Part shown: piece after piece, positions 45,701 to 54,699 of the stretch
Position numbering within the stretch: position 1 is the first letter of the stretch
Layout of the letters: the number at the start of each line of letters is the position of its first letter
Assembly: GCA_963693365.1 (NCBI GenBank)
Contig: CAVNZM010000002.1
Coordinates: forward strand, 13,020,001-13,084,000
Source of the DNA: Amoebidium appalachense
Lineage: Eukaryota > Ichthyosporea
DNA length: 64,000 nt
Direction of reading: 5' to 3'
Notes under the pieces: model-generated
The model's database searches: none
The model's input: only the letters and a program-made list of their open reading frames with translations
What the model was told of the DNA's origin: nothing
Position numbers and translations under genes: made by a program

Positions 45701-46560
45701 GTGGAGGGGAGATAATCTGGGGTGGGGTCGGTGCCAAACTCACCAGAAACTTGGGGGCGAGCGCGCCCGGCCGGTCTGGGTGAATATCGGGTGAACCAGG
45801 GTGGCTTCAGCGCGAAGGGGTCAAAAAACGGTCAAAGCAGCGCAGGTTTGGCCAATATCAGGTGAAGCTAGCGCGAAGTTGGTGAATATTAAACTAAATT
45901 GGCGCGATCCCCGGCCAATATCCAGCGAACCCCAAAACGAAGTCGCGCGATCCCCGGCCAATATCCAGTGAACCCCAAAACGATGTCGCGCTATCCTCTG
46001 CCAATATCCAGCGAACCCCAAAACGAAGTCGCGCGATCCCCGGCCAATATCCAGTGAACCCCAAAACGAAGTCGCGCGATCCCCGGCCAATATCCAGTGA
46101 ACCAAAACAAAACCTCAGTCAATATCGATCGATTCACGGAGCATCCCTTTCAATATTGATCGAATCACGGAGCATCCCTTTCAATAATGCTTGAATCTTA
46201 ATAACCGTTATTCGATCTGATTGGTCGAAAACGGCCAAGATCAATCGAGCCCGGGATTCACACTCTGACCAATCAGAACGCGCAGAAATTCAAAGCCAGT
46301 GCTCCGATGTTTCAGCCAATCAGAGCGCCCCAGATTAGATCACGAGATCCAGCCAGTATGTTTCAACTCATTCGCAAATATCTTTATTTATTTTGAGAGT
46401 GGCCAGGTGCGCTCCAAATAAAAAAAAGGCAATGCAATCCCGTTGGACCAAACTTGCATCCCGGGCCCCGAATTTTACACACCTGGCCAGCCAGATGATA
46501 CAAAACACACCCGAACCCGCCATCCCCACAGCAGCCCTGCCAATTGTTGGGGATGACAGG
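45701..46560. other. 860-bp intergenic repeat region
   Basis: The longest gene-free stretch in the virus-like block. It holds the 43-bp tandem array, a 31-bp unit present twice plus a partial third copy (about 46115-46185, core CACGGAGCATCCCTTTCAAT) and, near 46215-46330, three CCAAT-type motifs in both orientations. No coding sequence is supported. An origin, enhancer or chromatin-anchoring role is possible. Confidence 0.55.
45863..46105 (+). repeat. 43-bp tandem repeat array, five main copies
   Basis: Units with GATCCCCGGCCAATATCCAG phase start at 45906, 45949, 45992, 46035 and 46078, an exact 43-bp period. The third copy has several substitutions. Degenerate copies extend to the left to about 45790, where CAATATC and GGTGAA phrases recur. 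Confidence 0.9.
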
Positions 46561-47451
46561 CTACCCCAGCACGTGCTTCTCCAGGAAGCGCACGGGGTAC
46601 ACCTTGACCGGGCGCAGGTCCCCCTGCACCATCTTCAACGTCTCCTCGGGCTCGCAGCCCTCCTGCTCGCGCCACGTGCGTGCGAGCATCCGGCCGACCG
46701 TGCTGCTGGATCTGTCGGTGATGCCTCGGTCGACGAGGAACTTGGCCACGGTCACGTACCCGCCGATCGCAGACTCCTCGATGGCCGTGCTGGTTCGGGT
46801 AGGGACAAGGATGTTGGCAAGGGTGTCGTTGAGCAGCATGCGCATGCGTGGGTCCCTGTCGAGGCCAAAGTCTTCCAGCAGGCCACGGTACATGGTGATG
46901 TTTTCCATCTCCAGGCGCCTGACCTCCGCCTCCTCCCGGCGCAGACGCAGCCGACGCTCCTCCTCCAGCTCCTCGCGGCGCCGCTTGCGGTCGGGGGTCT
47001 CGTCGGTGCCGTTGCGGAAGAACTCACGCTCCTCGGGGGTGCTGGCGTCGTAGCGCGCCTCAATCTCGGGGATGAGGGAGACGTCGCCGGAAAGCAGCCG
47101 GGCTATGTAGGTGGCACACGTCCTGCGGAACTCGTGGGCGCGCTTGCCGGGAAGCAGGAAGATGATCTCGAGGAGGACACGGAAGGGGGCTACATCAGTC
47201 TGGTTACCCTTGCCGTTGATTTTCAACCCATGAGTCTGACTCACGAGTTCACTCACGGGTGGATCCTTGCTATCCTTCAGGGCCTTCCAGGCTTGTCGAG
47301 CCGCGTCTCGGTTTCCAAGCACAATGGTTGCGGTATCCAGGACACTCGCCATCTTCGTATCCTCGTCAACACGTAGGACGGTGCCCTTGAACTGGGGGAA
47401 CTCCCTCCAGAGAAGCGATATGTCGCCTTTTTTGTTCTGCTCACCAGCCAT
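46561..47451 (-). CDS. BRO/MSV199-like family protein A
   Basis: 296 aa. N-terminus MAGEQNKKGD, shared by the family here. Around residues 87-130 it has LPGKRAHEFRRT and LLSGDVSLIPEIEA, the family signature. Residues about 145-180 are an extremely charged helix (KRRREELEEERRLRLRREE), likely coiled coil. The last 100 residues are shared with the protein at 60992-61909. BRO/MSV199 proteins of insect and giant viruses bind DNA; role here unknown. Its TATA box (47491-47497) lies inside the end of the upstream gene. Confidence 0.65.
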   Translation of the reverse strand: MAGEQNKKGDISLLWREFPQFKGTVLRVDEDTKMASVLDTATIVLGNRDAARQAWKALKDSKDPPVSELVSQTHGLKINGKGNQTDVAPFRVLLEIIFLLPGKRAHEFRRTCATYIARLLSGDVSLIPEIEARYDASTPEEREFFRNGTDETPDRKRRREELEEERRLRLRREEAEVRRLEMENITMYRGLLEDFGLDRDPRMRMLLNDTLANILVPTRTSTAIEESAIGGYVTVAKFLVDRGITDRSSSTVGRMLARTWREQEGCEPEETLKMVQGDLRPVKVYPVRFLEKHVLG

Positions 47452-47457
47452 GCTGTG

Positions 47458-48171
47458 TCAGAATGACGGGTTCTCCCCGGATACGTGGTCTTTTATACCC
47501 TCCAGTCCACCCATTGCAATCGTCACAATGTCATTCACTACGCTGTACACACAGAATCCCTCTGCGTGCGGGTTGTAGCGCAGCCACCGGCATCCCAGAG
47601 CCTTGGTTATGTAGTTCTGGCGCTCCTCCTCATACACTGGGTTGCGACCGTCATGGTTGTGCTCATCGCACTCGACTGCCAGATTCAGAGCCGGAAAATA
47701 GAGATCGATCCGGTAGGGTTTTACGCAGAATTGTAGCGAGCTTTCAAAGTACGCCGTGCACCGCCGGATAACAGATATTGTTTCGCTTTCGATGTAGGTT
47801 TGCATCATCACACCTACCGGCAATTCAAACTTGGAAGCCCAGTAGGTCTTTCTGTCGGCTGATATTCTGCAACCAGGGAGGATGGCCGCAACTATCTGGC
47901 GCATCCCATCCCAAGGTGCTACCGGCGTCGGCGTGCCTTTGCCATTGATACGGATAACAGAAACACTTGAAACTGTGGATAGACTGGGACTGCTTTTAAA
48001 CGACTTCCATGCTTGACGGGCAGCGGCACTGTTACCAAGCATGATGGTCAATGTGTCCAGAACGCTAAACTTCGCAGCATGCCCCTCTCCGTGCACCCTA
48101 ATCAATTTAAACTGGGGGAACTCCTTCCAGAGCATCAACATGTCGCCTTTTTTGTTCTGCTCGCCAGCCAT
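47458..48171 (-). CDS. BRO/MSV199-like protein with nuclease-like C-terminus
   Basis: 237 aa. The N-terminal 60 residues match protein A (MAGEQNKKGD and EFPQFK). The C-terminal half has D156 (RIDLYFP), E167-C-D169-E-H171 (VECDEHNH) and YNPHAEGF, a PD-(D/E)XK or Vsr/DUF559-like pattern shared with the frameshifted gene at 42273-43009. The last residues, GLEGIKDH onward, are coded by the promoter of the next gene: GIK comes from the GGTATAAAA box. This suggests the reading frame was extended into a pre-existing promoter. Confidence 0.65.
   Translation of the reverse strand: MAGEQNKKGDMLMLWKEFPQFKLIRVHGEGHAAKFSVLDTLTIMLGNSAAARQAWKSFKSSPSLSTVSSVSVIRINGKGTPTPVAPWDGMRQIVAAILPGCRISADRKTYWASKFELPVGVMMQTYIESETISVIRRCTAYFESSLQFCVKPYRIDLYFPALNLAVECDEHNHDGRNPVYEEERQNYITKALGCRWLRYNPHAEGFCVYSVVNDIVTIAMGGLEGIKDHVSGENPSF
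47491..47497 (-). promoter_or_regulatory. TATA box of the 47451 start
   Basis: TATAAAA on the minus strand, 46 bp before the ATG, inside the coding end of the upstream gene. Confidence 0.7.
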
Positions 48172-48208
48172 GCTGTGTCCGACTGGCCGCCTCTGCCGGA
48201 CGCTGCTC

Positions 48209-48215
48209 TTTTATA
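48209..48215 (-). promoter_or_regulatory. TATA box of the 48171 start
   Basis: TATAAAA on the minus strand, in an AAGGTATAAAAGAG context, 44 bp before the ATG. Confidence 0.7.
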
Positions 48216-48333
48216 CCTTCAGACCAGGAGAACAGGAGCCCCGACGCCCGGCACGGTTGGTGTCGGCCTCCCAGGCTGCCAGCCGCTTGTCGTCCAGCCC
48301 CAGCTCGCAGTAAACTGCATCAACACGGAAAGT
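48214..48333 (-). pseudogene. Fragment of the 50627-50992 gene
   Basis: About 40 codons without a start of their own contain DDKRLAAWEADTNRAG, matching YDKRLAAGWEADTARFG of the intact gene 2.3 kb away. The fragment stops at the promoter of the BRO-like gene, as if the cassette had inserted into or recombined with this gene. Confidence 0.55.
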
Positions 48334-48376
48334 GCGCCGGACGTGCACATGTAGCAATCTTTTTGGGGTCCCGGGT

Positions 48377-50518
48377 ATGGCGAATATTCTGGAGGATCTG
48401 GACTTGGTGGAAAACATGGAGGACGAGGACACGGACAGCATGGAGGACAAGGGCACGGACAGCATGGAGGACGAGGACGCGGATCCCTTCTCAGATGCGT
48501 ATTTTGAATTCCTGGAAGCTGCAGGGGTTGTTGAGACTGGCACGACGGTCGACGACTGGTTCTGCGCCGACCCGGCAGACATAAGTGCGCTCCGGACAGG
48601 TAGAAACTGGTGGCCGAACAAGCGCGCGGTTCAGGAGGCCGTGGACAACGGCACGGTGCAGCGGGCGATTGAGCGCCTGCAACAGCAGGGCCTGGAAATG
48701 CCCGAAGGACGGGGGATGGAAGACCTAATAATCGAAACGCTGGTGTTCATGCGCGTGGCCCGCCAGGCACTCTCCGAGTCTGGGATGGTCCGAAAGGTGT
48801 CAACCTTGTGGGGCGGGGAGCCTGAGAACCGCGACCCCTACATACGCGAAAATCTGGAAGATCTGGTGAGCCCCGCCGTGCGCGAAGAGGTAAAGGCGGC
48901 CAAGCGCAATGGGGACGAGAATGCCATTCAAAATATTATGGATGATCCGGAAATCCGCGCCCAGATCACAGACGCGCTGTGGTGCAGGGCTGCTCGCAGG
49001 GCCAATCGTCTCAAGCGCCTGGAAACAGCTCTGTACATGTCCGAGGGGCTCACCAAGAGAGAGTACATATTCAGGTACGCAGATGAGTTGTTTCCCTCGT
49101 ACGCCGCGGCACGGATACGTGATATACCAATGGGTGATAACGAAGCATGGGAAAGGGCCGTCGAAACTGAAATGCTAGACGAAGCTGTGGTGGAGGAAGT
49201 CCGGAAGAAACTTATGAAACGCGCCACCAGTATTGGCGGCAAATATGTCGGAATCTTCCAGTTGGCTCTCAACGAGATGATAGCAAGCCACGGTGGCGTC
49301 ATTCCAAACATGCAACAACGTCCCCACAATGGCGATGTCGAAATGGCTGTAGAACCCGAAGCCCCGGATTCGGATTCGATGCCCCAGGCTCCATCTGGTA
49401 GCACTGCACCGGTGTCCGGGTCTGCCATGGATCTTTCGCACGCGGAGGGCGATGAAGATGATGCGAACATTTTCGAATGGACCGCACAAGGCCTTGTCAA
49501 ACTATTTGCTACGTTGACCGCTGACTCTCCGCACCAGGCGAATCGGCTTTGTTATGAGCACAAGTGGGAGCTTGTTGACAAGTTTGAGTTGTTCGCGCGC
49601 GGTGCGCTCGAGATCGCCAGACGACGTCAAATGAAAGAAGATTTGGGCAAAATGCTGAAGGCAGATTTGGACGCAGAAGAGGCAGACGCTAAAGACGAAG
49701 AGGACGAGGAGGACCGCGCGTTTGTGGTCCCTGATGACGACCCGGAGTTGCAGCCACCAGACAACAATGCACCCGACACCCTTTCCGACGAGCTCCGCGA
49801 CCTGAGGGCTGCGGTACAGATTGCACAACCCGAGACCAGGATCGAAGCCGTGAGGCAGGTTCTTGACTGGCTGGCGAGACAGCCGAACGGGGTGTACCAC
49901 CCACCGCCGCCACGGATGCTGTTCCACAGGTTGCCGTCTCCATTGGACCTGTCAGACTGGCTCACCCGGACGATTTCTCCCATGGATGAAGAGGACATGA
50001 GGATCCCAGAAGGGGTTTACAACGCGCTGCAGAAGTGGATCAGGTACACGAAACTTAGACGCCTAGAAGCCCTGCGCGCAAATTTCAGACCGGCCCCGTC
50101 GACCGCGGAGTTAGAGGCATACGTAGAGAGAATGTACAGGGCGATCAACGGCTTGCTCCCGGATCGCTTCCACAACCACACTAATGATTGGACGGGACGG
50201 TTTGATGCCTACCCCAGCGAAACAGCAGCCATCATACTCCTTTCTGGGGCAGAACCCCGGGGGGATCCATTGACGGCGGCAGACGGCGACCCCATATTTG
50301 CGAGGATGCTCATCATCGCCGCAGGGGTCCAGGGATTGCACGATGCAGGGGTTTTTCAGTTTACAGGTGTGGAGTCGCCGGTTAGACCGGTGGTTGAAGA
50401 CTTGCCATTAGGACCGGCTGGCAATACCCGGTGGACGCGGTCTGGAACAACGCATGCCCTGAGGACCACCAAAAGGCAAAGGAGACAACTCAGGCATTAC
50501 AGGCCACCCGGGCAGTAA
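48377..50518 (+). CDS. Large acidic protein of unknown function, 713 aa
   Basis: Start taken at 48377 (MANILEDLD); an upstream in-frame ATG at 48332 exists. Residues about 14-40 are acidic repeats around DSMED, coded by a short minisatellite and reminiscent of the N-terminus of the protein at 56733. The body is helical and charged, with an acidic/serine-rich linker near residues 330-370 and another near 440-475, and a basic end (TTKRQRRQLRHYR). No catalytic motif recognised. It could be a nuclear DNA-associated protein; that is a guess. Confidence 0.6.
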   Translation: MANILEDLDLVENMEDEDTDSMEDKGTDSMEDEDADPFSDAYFEFLEAAGVVETGTTVDDWFCADPADISALRTGRNWWPNKRAVQEAVDNGTVQRAIERLQQQGLEMPEGRGMEDLIIETLVFMRVARQALSESGMVRKVSTLWGGEPENRDPYIRENLEDLVSPAVREEVKAAKRNGDENAIQNIMDDPEIRAQITDALWCRAARRANRLKRLETALYMSEGLTKREYIFRYADELFPSYAAARIRDIPMGDNEAWERAVETEMLDEAVVEEVRKKLMKRATSIGGKYVGIFQLALNEMIASHGGVIPNMQQRPHNGDVEMAVEPEAPDSDSMPQAPSGSTAPVSGSAMDLSHAEGDEDDANIFEWTAQGLVKLFATLTADSPHQANRLCYEHKWELVDKFELFARGALEIARRRQMKEDLGKMLKADLDAEEADAKDEEDEEDRAFVVPDDDPELQPPDNNAPDTLSDELRDLRAAVQIAQPETRIEAVRQVLDWLARQPNGVYHPPPPRMLFHRLPSPLDLSDWLTRTISPMDEEDMRIPEGVYNALQKWIRYTKLRRLEALRANFRPAPSTAELEAYVERMYRAINGLLPDRFHNHTNDWTGRFDAYPSETAAIILLSGAEPRGDPLTAADGDPIFARMLIIAAGVQGLHDAGVFQFTGVESPVRPVVEDLPLGPAGNTRWTRSGTTHALRTTKRQRRQLRHYRPPGQ

Positions 50519-50626
50519 ACACGCAAGGACGGCGAGCAACTTGTGAACGAGGTCCGAGAACAAGCGGCGCGCCTCCTCCCCTGAGGGCATCAAAAGGTCA
50601 AGAATTGAGGTGGATTGATCCCTGCC

Positions 50627-50992
50627 TCAGCGGAGGACCTCCCTTCTCAGCGCAGCGGCCAGCCGCGCGAGCCAGGCGGTGCGGTCGTCGCCCAGGCGTG
50701 TGGCAAAGTCAGCATAGGACATCTGTGCCGAGAACCATTGACCCTTCTCCTCGTTCCAGTAGCGCAGGCCGTTGACATTGGAAACTTCCATGCGCGGGCA
50801 CCGGCCACATTCGCCAAAACGGGCTGTGTCGGCCTCCCAGCCCGCGGCCAGGCGCTTGTCATAAAGCAGGGCGGCACAGGCGGGTGCGTCGCAGGGCGGG
50901 TCACGACCGAACACCGTGCGCACCGCATCTCGCAGCGCAAGCGCAAGCAGGGTGGTCACGCAGAGGGCCATGAGCAGGAGTACCAGCAGCAT
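50627..50992 (-). CDS. N-terminally anchored small protein, 121 aa
   Basis: A signal-anchor-like helix (residues 1-20, LLVLLLMALCVTTLLALAL) is followed by a soluble part with a Cys cluster (residues 33-68) and a charged helical end. A fragment of this gene survives at 48214-48333. Function unknown. Confidence 0.6.
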   Translation of the reverse strand: MLLVLLLMALCVTTLLALALRDAVRTVFGRDPPCDAPACAALLYDKRLAAGWEADTARFGECGRCPRMEVSNVNGLRYWNEEKGQWFSAQMSYADFATRLGDDRTAWLARLAAALRREVLR

Positions 50993-51040
50993 TGTTACGT
51001 CACGGGCGCATTTTGTGCCGGCTTAATCTTCCTGTAGTGC

Positions 51041-51628
51041 ATGCACATCACGCACGGCGACCGCTTCGTCAGCCGCAACCTCGCGCTGCTCAGCTGCCCG
51101 GTGGAGTGGCCCGAGGACCTGGCCAACACGAGGCACACGGGCATGGGCCTGCGGTGGCGGCGTGACGGCGACAAGGTCACCGCCATGCTCGGTGAGACAC
51201 GCATGTACTGGAGGGCGCTGCCCGAGGCCAACGTCGTCACGTTCACCGATGACCCGGCTCAGGCGAGCTCTTTTGGGTTCAGCGACTGCCCGCTCCCGCA
51301 GCCCAACCACGTTCCCGACACGGGTCTGGCGGGCGTGCGGGTGCGTCTGCACGACAAAGACCTGCCGGCTCTCCCCCCACCTAGCGCACCGCCCCAGGGC
51401 CGCGTGGAGCTCGGCGTAGCCTTCTCCATCGGCGTGCTCGGCGTGGGGCCCCTGCCCATGCCCTCGTGGTTTGTGTCCTCGGTCGCAGACACGAGCCCCA
51501 CCATGCAGTATGGGTTCCGCGGCGTCAACCTTGCGCTGTGCCTGCTGCACGTGTGGCGCGTGCGCGTGTGCGTGGACCTGTTCCCGTTCCCGGGCCTGAC
51601 GCTTTTTCTGGCGCTGCTCGAGCTCTGA
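51041..51628 (+). CDS. Unknown viral protein, 195 aa
   Basis: Beta-rich N-terminal 90 residues, a proline-rich middle (LPALPPPSAPPQG), and a C-terminal stretch with two moderately hydrophobic segments ending FPGLTLFLALLEL. Possibly membrane-associated. It starts 49 bp after the divergent neighbour. No family recognised. Confidence 0.55.
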   Translation: MHITHGDRFVSRNLALLSCPVEWPEDLANTRHTGMGLRWRRDGDKVTAMLGETRMYWRALPEANVVTFTDDPAQASSFGFSDCPLPQPNHVPDTGLAGVRVRLHDKDLPALPPPSAPPQGRVELGVAFSIGVLGVGPLPMPSWFVSSVADTSPTMQYGFRGVNLALCLLHVWRVRVCVDLFPFPGLTLFLALLEL

Positions 51629-51648
51629 TATTTTGTAGCCATCTATCA

Positions 51649-52044
51649 ATGCGTGCGCTGCTCCTGTGTCCCCCCCTGCTTGCACTGGTCCTTGCGGCCC
51701 CCGAGTGCCTGGTGTTTGCGAGCTCGGCAACCCTTGCGGCAACCACCGCGCACGTGCCGCCCAGCTCCACTGCCGAAACAAAGACGTGGTGGGCGACCCT
51801 GACGCACGTGGAGACCGTTGCAGCCACCACCACAGCCGCCGCTTCGATTCAAACCATCGAAACCACCTCGGCCTCGGAAACTCCCACCGAAACGGACACC
51901 GACGTATTCGAGATCCCCACCTCCATCACTGAAGGCGACCCAACCGACGAACCCATGCCCACGATGCCCGTGGACCCGCCCGCACCACCCGCCGGGGTGA
52001 ACGCATCCAACTGGGAGTGCCGTTGCACGCTCATCAGACGTTAA
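51649..52044 (+). CDS. Secreted or surface mucin-like protein
   Basis: 131 aa. A classic signal peptide (MRALLLCPPLLALVLAAPECLV) precedes a Thr/Ser/Pro/Glu-rich chain (about residues 26-115) with few hydrophobics, which would be heavily O-glycosylated, then a short end with NAS and two cysteines (ECRC). No transmembrane anchor. It starts 20 bp after the previous stop. Confidence 0.6.
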   Translation: MRALLLCPPLLALVLAAPECLVFASSATLAATTAHVPPSSTAETKTWWATLTHVETVAATTTAAASIQTIETTSASETPTETDTDVFEIPTSITEGDPTDEPMPTMPVDPPAPPAGVNASNWECRCTLIRR

Positions 52045-52124
52045 TCATTTCTCGGAAAACCAGAGTTGGCCTGTCCATTCTTTGTTTTGTTCAGCCACGC
52101 CAGCTTTTAATTTGCGCAAGAAGA

Positions 52125-52628
52125 ATGGACTTGTCAAATGCGATTGCCTTAATCATTCTAATGCTTACTATCGGTGTGTTGGCATGGGCATACATCAAGT
52201 ACGAACCCAAACCTGCCCCTGGCAAAAACGACAGTACCCCTAAGCCTGGCCCCGGCAAAAACGACAGTACCCCTGCAGTCGCACGGACACAGTGGTATGC
52301 TTTCGACCAAGTGGGGGACCACAGCACGGACAACACGTTTAACGACTGGCAAGACCCGGTGAACTATGGGTACACGTCGGCCAGTCAGTGCATTAACCGA
52401 TGCCAATCTATGAGCGGATGCCAACAGGTGGGCTATTCGCCATGGCAGGATATGGACGGGAAGCGGCCAAAAGGCTATTGCTACATGAGAAAAGCCGTCA
52501 AGAAATGGCCGTTGGATGCGTGGTCAAACAAGTCCGGTGTGGCTGCATCGGAATCGCAGGTCACGTATGTGATGGCCGCACAAGTGCCGGAGAGCGAGAA
52601 GCAACATGGCAAGCTGGTTGAGTTCTAG
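52125..52628 (+). CDS. Type II membrane protein with PAN/apple-like Cys domain
   Basis: 167 aa. N-terminal span at residues 6-23. Two 12-residue repeats follow (PGKNDSTP twice), then a domain with CINRCQSMSGCQQVGY and a later Cys (GYCYMRK), similar to the core of PAN/apple folds, which bind carbohydrate or protein. A surface role fits. The repeats come from an imperfect tandem DNA repeat. The domain call is tentative. Confidence 0.5.
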   Translation: MDLSNAIALIILMLTIGVLAWAYIKYEPKPAPGKNDSTPKPGPGKNDSTPAVARTQWYAFDQVGDHSTDNTFNDWQDPVNYGYTSASQCINRCQSMSGCQQVGYSPWQDMDGKRPKGYCYMRKAVKKWPLDAWSNKSGVAASESQVTYVMAAQVPESEKQHGKLVEF

Positions 52629-52806
52629 CATGAATCAGACGAACAAATGTAAGAAAGGCTGGCATTTCCATTGCCCCCTGGTTTGGGTGCACGCTGCTAC
52701 AAAGATATTTGGCAACCTTGTTTTTCTTTGTCGTGTATATGGCCAATTTGATGGCTGTTTGATCTTGTGTCTAGAGCTGGCTTCTTTTTTATTGTGCCCC
52801 AATGTA

Positions 52807-54165
52807 ATGTCGCATGCGCGCTCCCGCATCCTTGACGACATGGCGTCCCACATCGATTTCTCGGCAGCCGTGGCGCGCCGGGCAGCGTTCCCGCACGGGC
52901 CAGCCCTGCCCTCGGCCCCCCGCAGCGTGTCGGTGCCGAGCGAGGCGCCCCCGCGTGTCGAGCCCCCGCAGCCGCCGCAGGGCCAGTGGCGCTACCACTT
53001 CGTGACGGGCGGGTCCGAGTGCCGGCCGCTGCAGGTGGAGTTTCCCGCCACCCGGTCCGTGCACGGCATCCGTGTCGAGGGCTTCAAGGCGCACAGCGTG
53101 TACGACGTGTGCGAGGGCGCCAACAAGCTCACGCTGTCGCTGTCGTACCTGGACTCGCCCGACGGCCGGCCCCCGGGCATGTGGGTGAAGGCGTCCACCG
53201 ACGTGTACCTGCCTGTGGGCAACTACACCCTGGACACCCTGTGCGCCGAGCTCGAGATGCGTCTGGACGCCGCCATCGCCGCATGCTTCAACCCCAGCTA
53301 CAGCCCCGAGGAGGTGGCGGACATTTTGGAGATGTACCCGGACACGCTGCCCTACTACGCCAGCGTCACACACACGGAGCGGTTGCGCCGGGACGCCGAG
53401 CGCAACGGCGAGGCGTGGACCAGGCACCAGGACTTTGTGTGCAAGACGCGGTGGGCGCCACGCCGGCAGGGCCCGCGCGACGAGATCGCATTCGAGGCGC
53501 TGATGCTCGCGCAGCTGTACTACAGGGAGAACGCATGGGCGTGGCGTGAGCTGGCCAACGAGCGTGACACCCACGGGCGCATCCAGTGGCCGTTCCACAA
53601 CACGCTGTACAACCTCATGACGCCCTCGAAGCTCGCGCTGCCCGGGCGACTGGTCATCAGCATCCACCACCGCAAGAACATGGACCCGGACACCATGAAG
53701 CACTGGCTGCCGTATGCGTCGGTGCCGACGTTCTCGCTTGACGTGTGCCGGGGGCTCGGGAGCGTGCTGGGAATGGCGGCCGGCGCGCACGTCAGCCACA
53801 GCCTGACAGCGGGGCTGCCTCCGCTGGCCCGCTACTTCGACGGGCGAGACCATGCGGCCGTGGAGGAGGGCGACCAGCAGCTGCCGTGCCAGGGCGACAA
53901 CATCCAGTGCGTGTTTGGGACGGATGCACCCCTGGGCCCGCGGGGGGCGCTCATGGTGCACGTCATGCAGGGCGAGACGAACCTGCAGGGGCGCATCATG
54001 GCGCCGGGCGTGCAGGGGGCGGCGGGCGGGGCGGTGGACGACATGCTGGCGAGCCCGCAGATCTTGGGGACGCTGGACCACGTCGACACGCTGCGGCTGG
54101 TGGTGGTGGACGAGACCGGGACAAGGGTGAGCGGGTGCTTCTCGGCGCTGGTCGCGATCAAATAA
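52807..54165 (+). CDS. Virion-like protein, paralogue of the 35308 protein
   Basis: 452 aa from 52807; a second ATG at 52840 (MASHIDF) is equally good. The low-complexity, proline-rich N-terminal 60 residues is followed by VHGIRVE (85-91), LPVGNYTLDTLC (135-146), and an end with DETGTRVSG then ALVAIK. The 875-aa protein at 35308-37935 has counterparts of all three at the same relative spacing. Beta-rich, no membrane segment. Candidate minor capsid or penton-like component by analogy only. The TAA stop is part of AATAAA (54161-54166). Confidence 0.5.
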   Translation: MSHARSRILDDMASHIDFSAAVARRAAFPHGPALPSAPRSVSVPSEAPPRVEPPQPPQGQWRYHFVTGGSECRPLQVEFPATRSVHGIRVEGFKAHSVYDVCEGANKLTLSLSYLDSPDGRPPGMWVKASTDVYLPVGNYTLDTLCAELEMRLDAAIAACFNPSYSPEEVADILEMYPDTLPYYASVTHTERLRRDAERNGEAWTRHQDFVCKTRWAPRRQGPRDEIAFEALMLAQLYYRENAWAWRELANERDTHGRIQWPFHNTLYNLMTPSKLALPGRLVISIHHRKNMDPDTMKHWLPYASVPTFSLDVCRGLGSVLGMAAGAHVSHSLTAGLPPLARYFDGRDHAAVEEGDQQLPCQGDNIQCVFGTDAPLGPRGALMVHVMQGETNLQGRIMAPGVQGAAGGAVDDMLASPQILGTLDHVDTLRLVVVDETGTRVSGCFSALVAIK

Positions 54166-54198
54166 AACGGGTCACAAATATTTTCTGTGCGCTAGTTT

Positions 54199-54672
54199 AT
54201 GGTGTCTAACGTTGAGACCCAAGAGCCTCCCTCCTACACGACTGTGCATCAGACGGGAGTGGTCATGTATAAAGGAAAGGCTTACAAGGAGGGTGAACAC
54301 TTTGATATGACCGATCGTGGAGAAGTAAGAGATGGGGGGAAACTGTGGGTGAATGGGAGCCGATTGGCCGCAAACATGGGAAAAACCTGGAGTAATTGGT
54401 ACAGGCTAAAGGGCGCCCGAGATTTGGTGGAGGGCCTTGAGAAACACCAGTCACAAACTTCTCCAGCGATGGGGGAGAACACCTTTGAAGTGCAGGGCAG
54501 GACGCAGGGCGGGTCAGGTTACCAACCACGATCTTCTCCATCGATGGGGGAGAACACCTTTGAAGTGCAGGGCAGGACGCAGGGCGGGTCCGGTTACCAA
54601 CCACGATCGGCACGGGTACGGCAGGGGCGGACAGGTCACTGCAGGACAGGCTTACCACCCAGAACGCAATAA
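54199..54672 (+). CDS. Truncated KilA-N-like protein with 25-aa repeats and PPxY
   Basis: 157 aa. PPSY at residues 10-13 near the N-terminus. Residues 45-80 (GKLWVNGSRLAANMGKTWSN onward) match the first half of a KilA-N DNA-binding domain, as in the protein at 55075. The second half is replaced by two almost identical 25-residue repeats (MGENTFEVQGRTQGG) coded by a 75-bp tandem duplication at 54461-54610. The stop codon lies in AATAAA (54668-54673). Possibly an evolving fragment of a KilA-N gene. Confidence 0.55.
   Translation: MVSNVETQEPPSYTTVHQTGVVMYKGKAYKEGEHFDMTDRGEVRDGGKLWVNGSRLAANMGKTWSNWYRLKGARDLVEGLEKHQSQTSPAMGENTFEVQGRTQGGSGYQPRSSPSMGENTFEVQGRTQGGSGYQPRSARVRQGRTGHCRTGLPPRTQ
54461..54610 (+). 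repeat. 75-bp coding tandem duplication
   Basis: Two copies differ at very few positions, implying a recent duplication that stayed in frame. Confidence 0.9.
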
Positions 54673-54699
54673 AAGCACGAACTGGGGGGGGGGATGAGT

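Noticed and set aside
45821-46105. Open frame with WILAGDRATSFWG repeats over the 43-bp array
   Set aside because: The 43-bp period is not a multiple of three, so the repeats change frame; it is a by-product of the tandem array.
46393-47376. 327-codon plus-strand open frame opposite BRO-like protein A
   Set aside because: Antisense of the highly charged repeat-like coding sequence; the paralogue at 60992 has the same artefact, which follows from shared DNA.
52789-54081. 430-codon minus-strand open frame opposite the 452-aa virion-like gene
   Set aside because: Low-information Arg/His/Val-rich antisense frame of GC-rich DNA; no start context or motifs.
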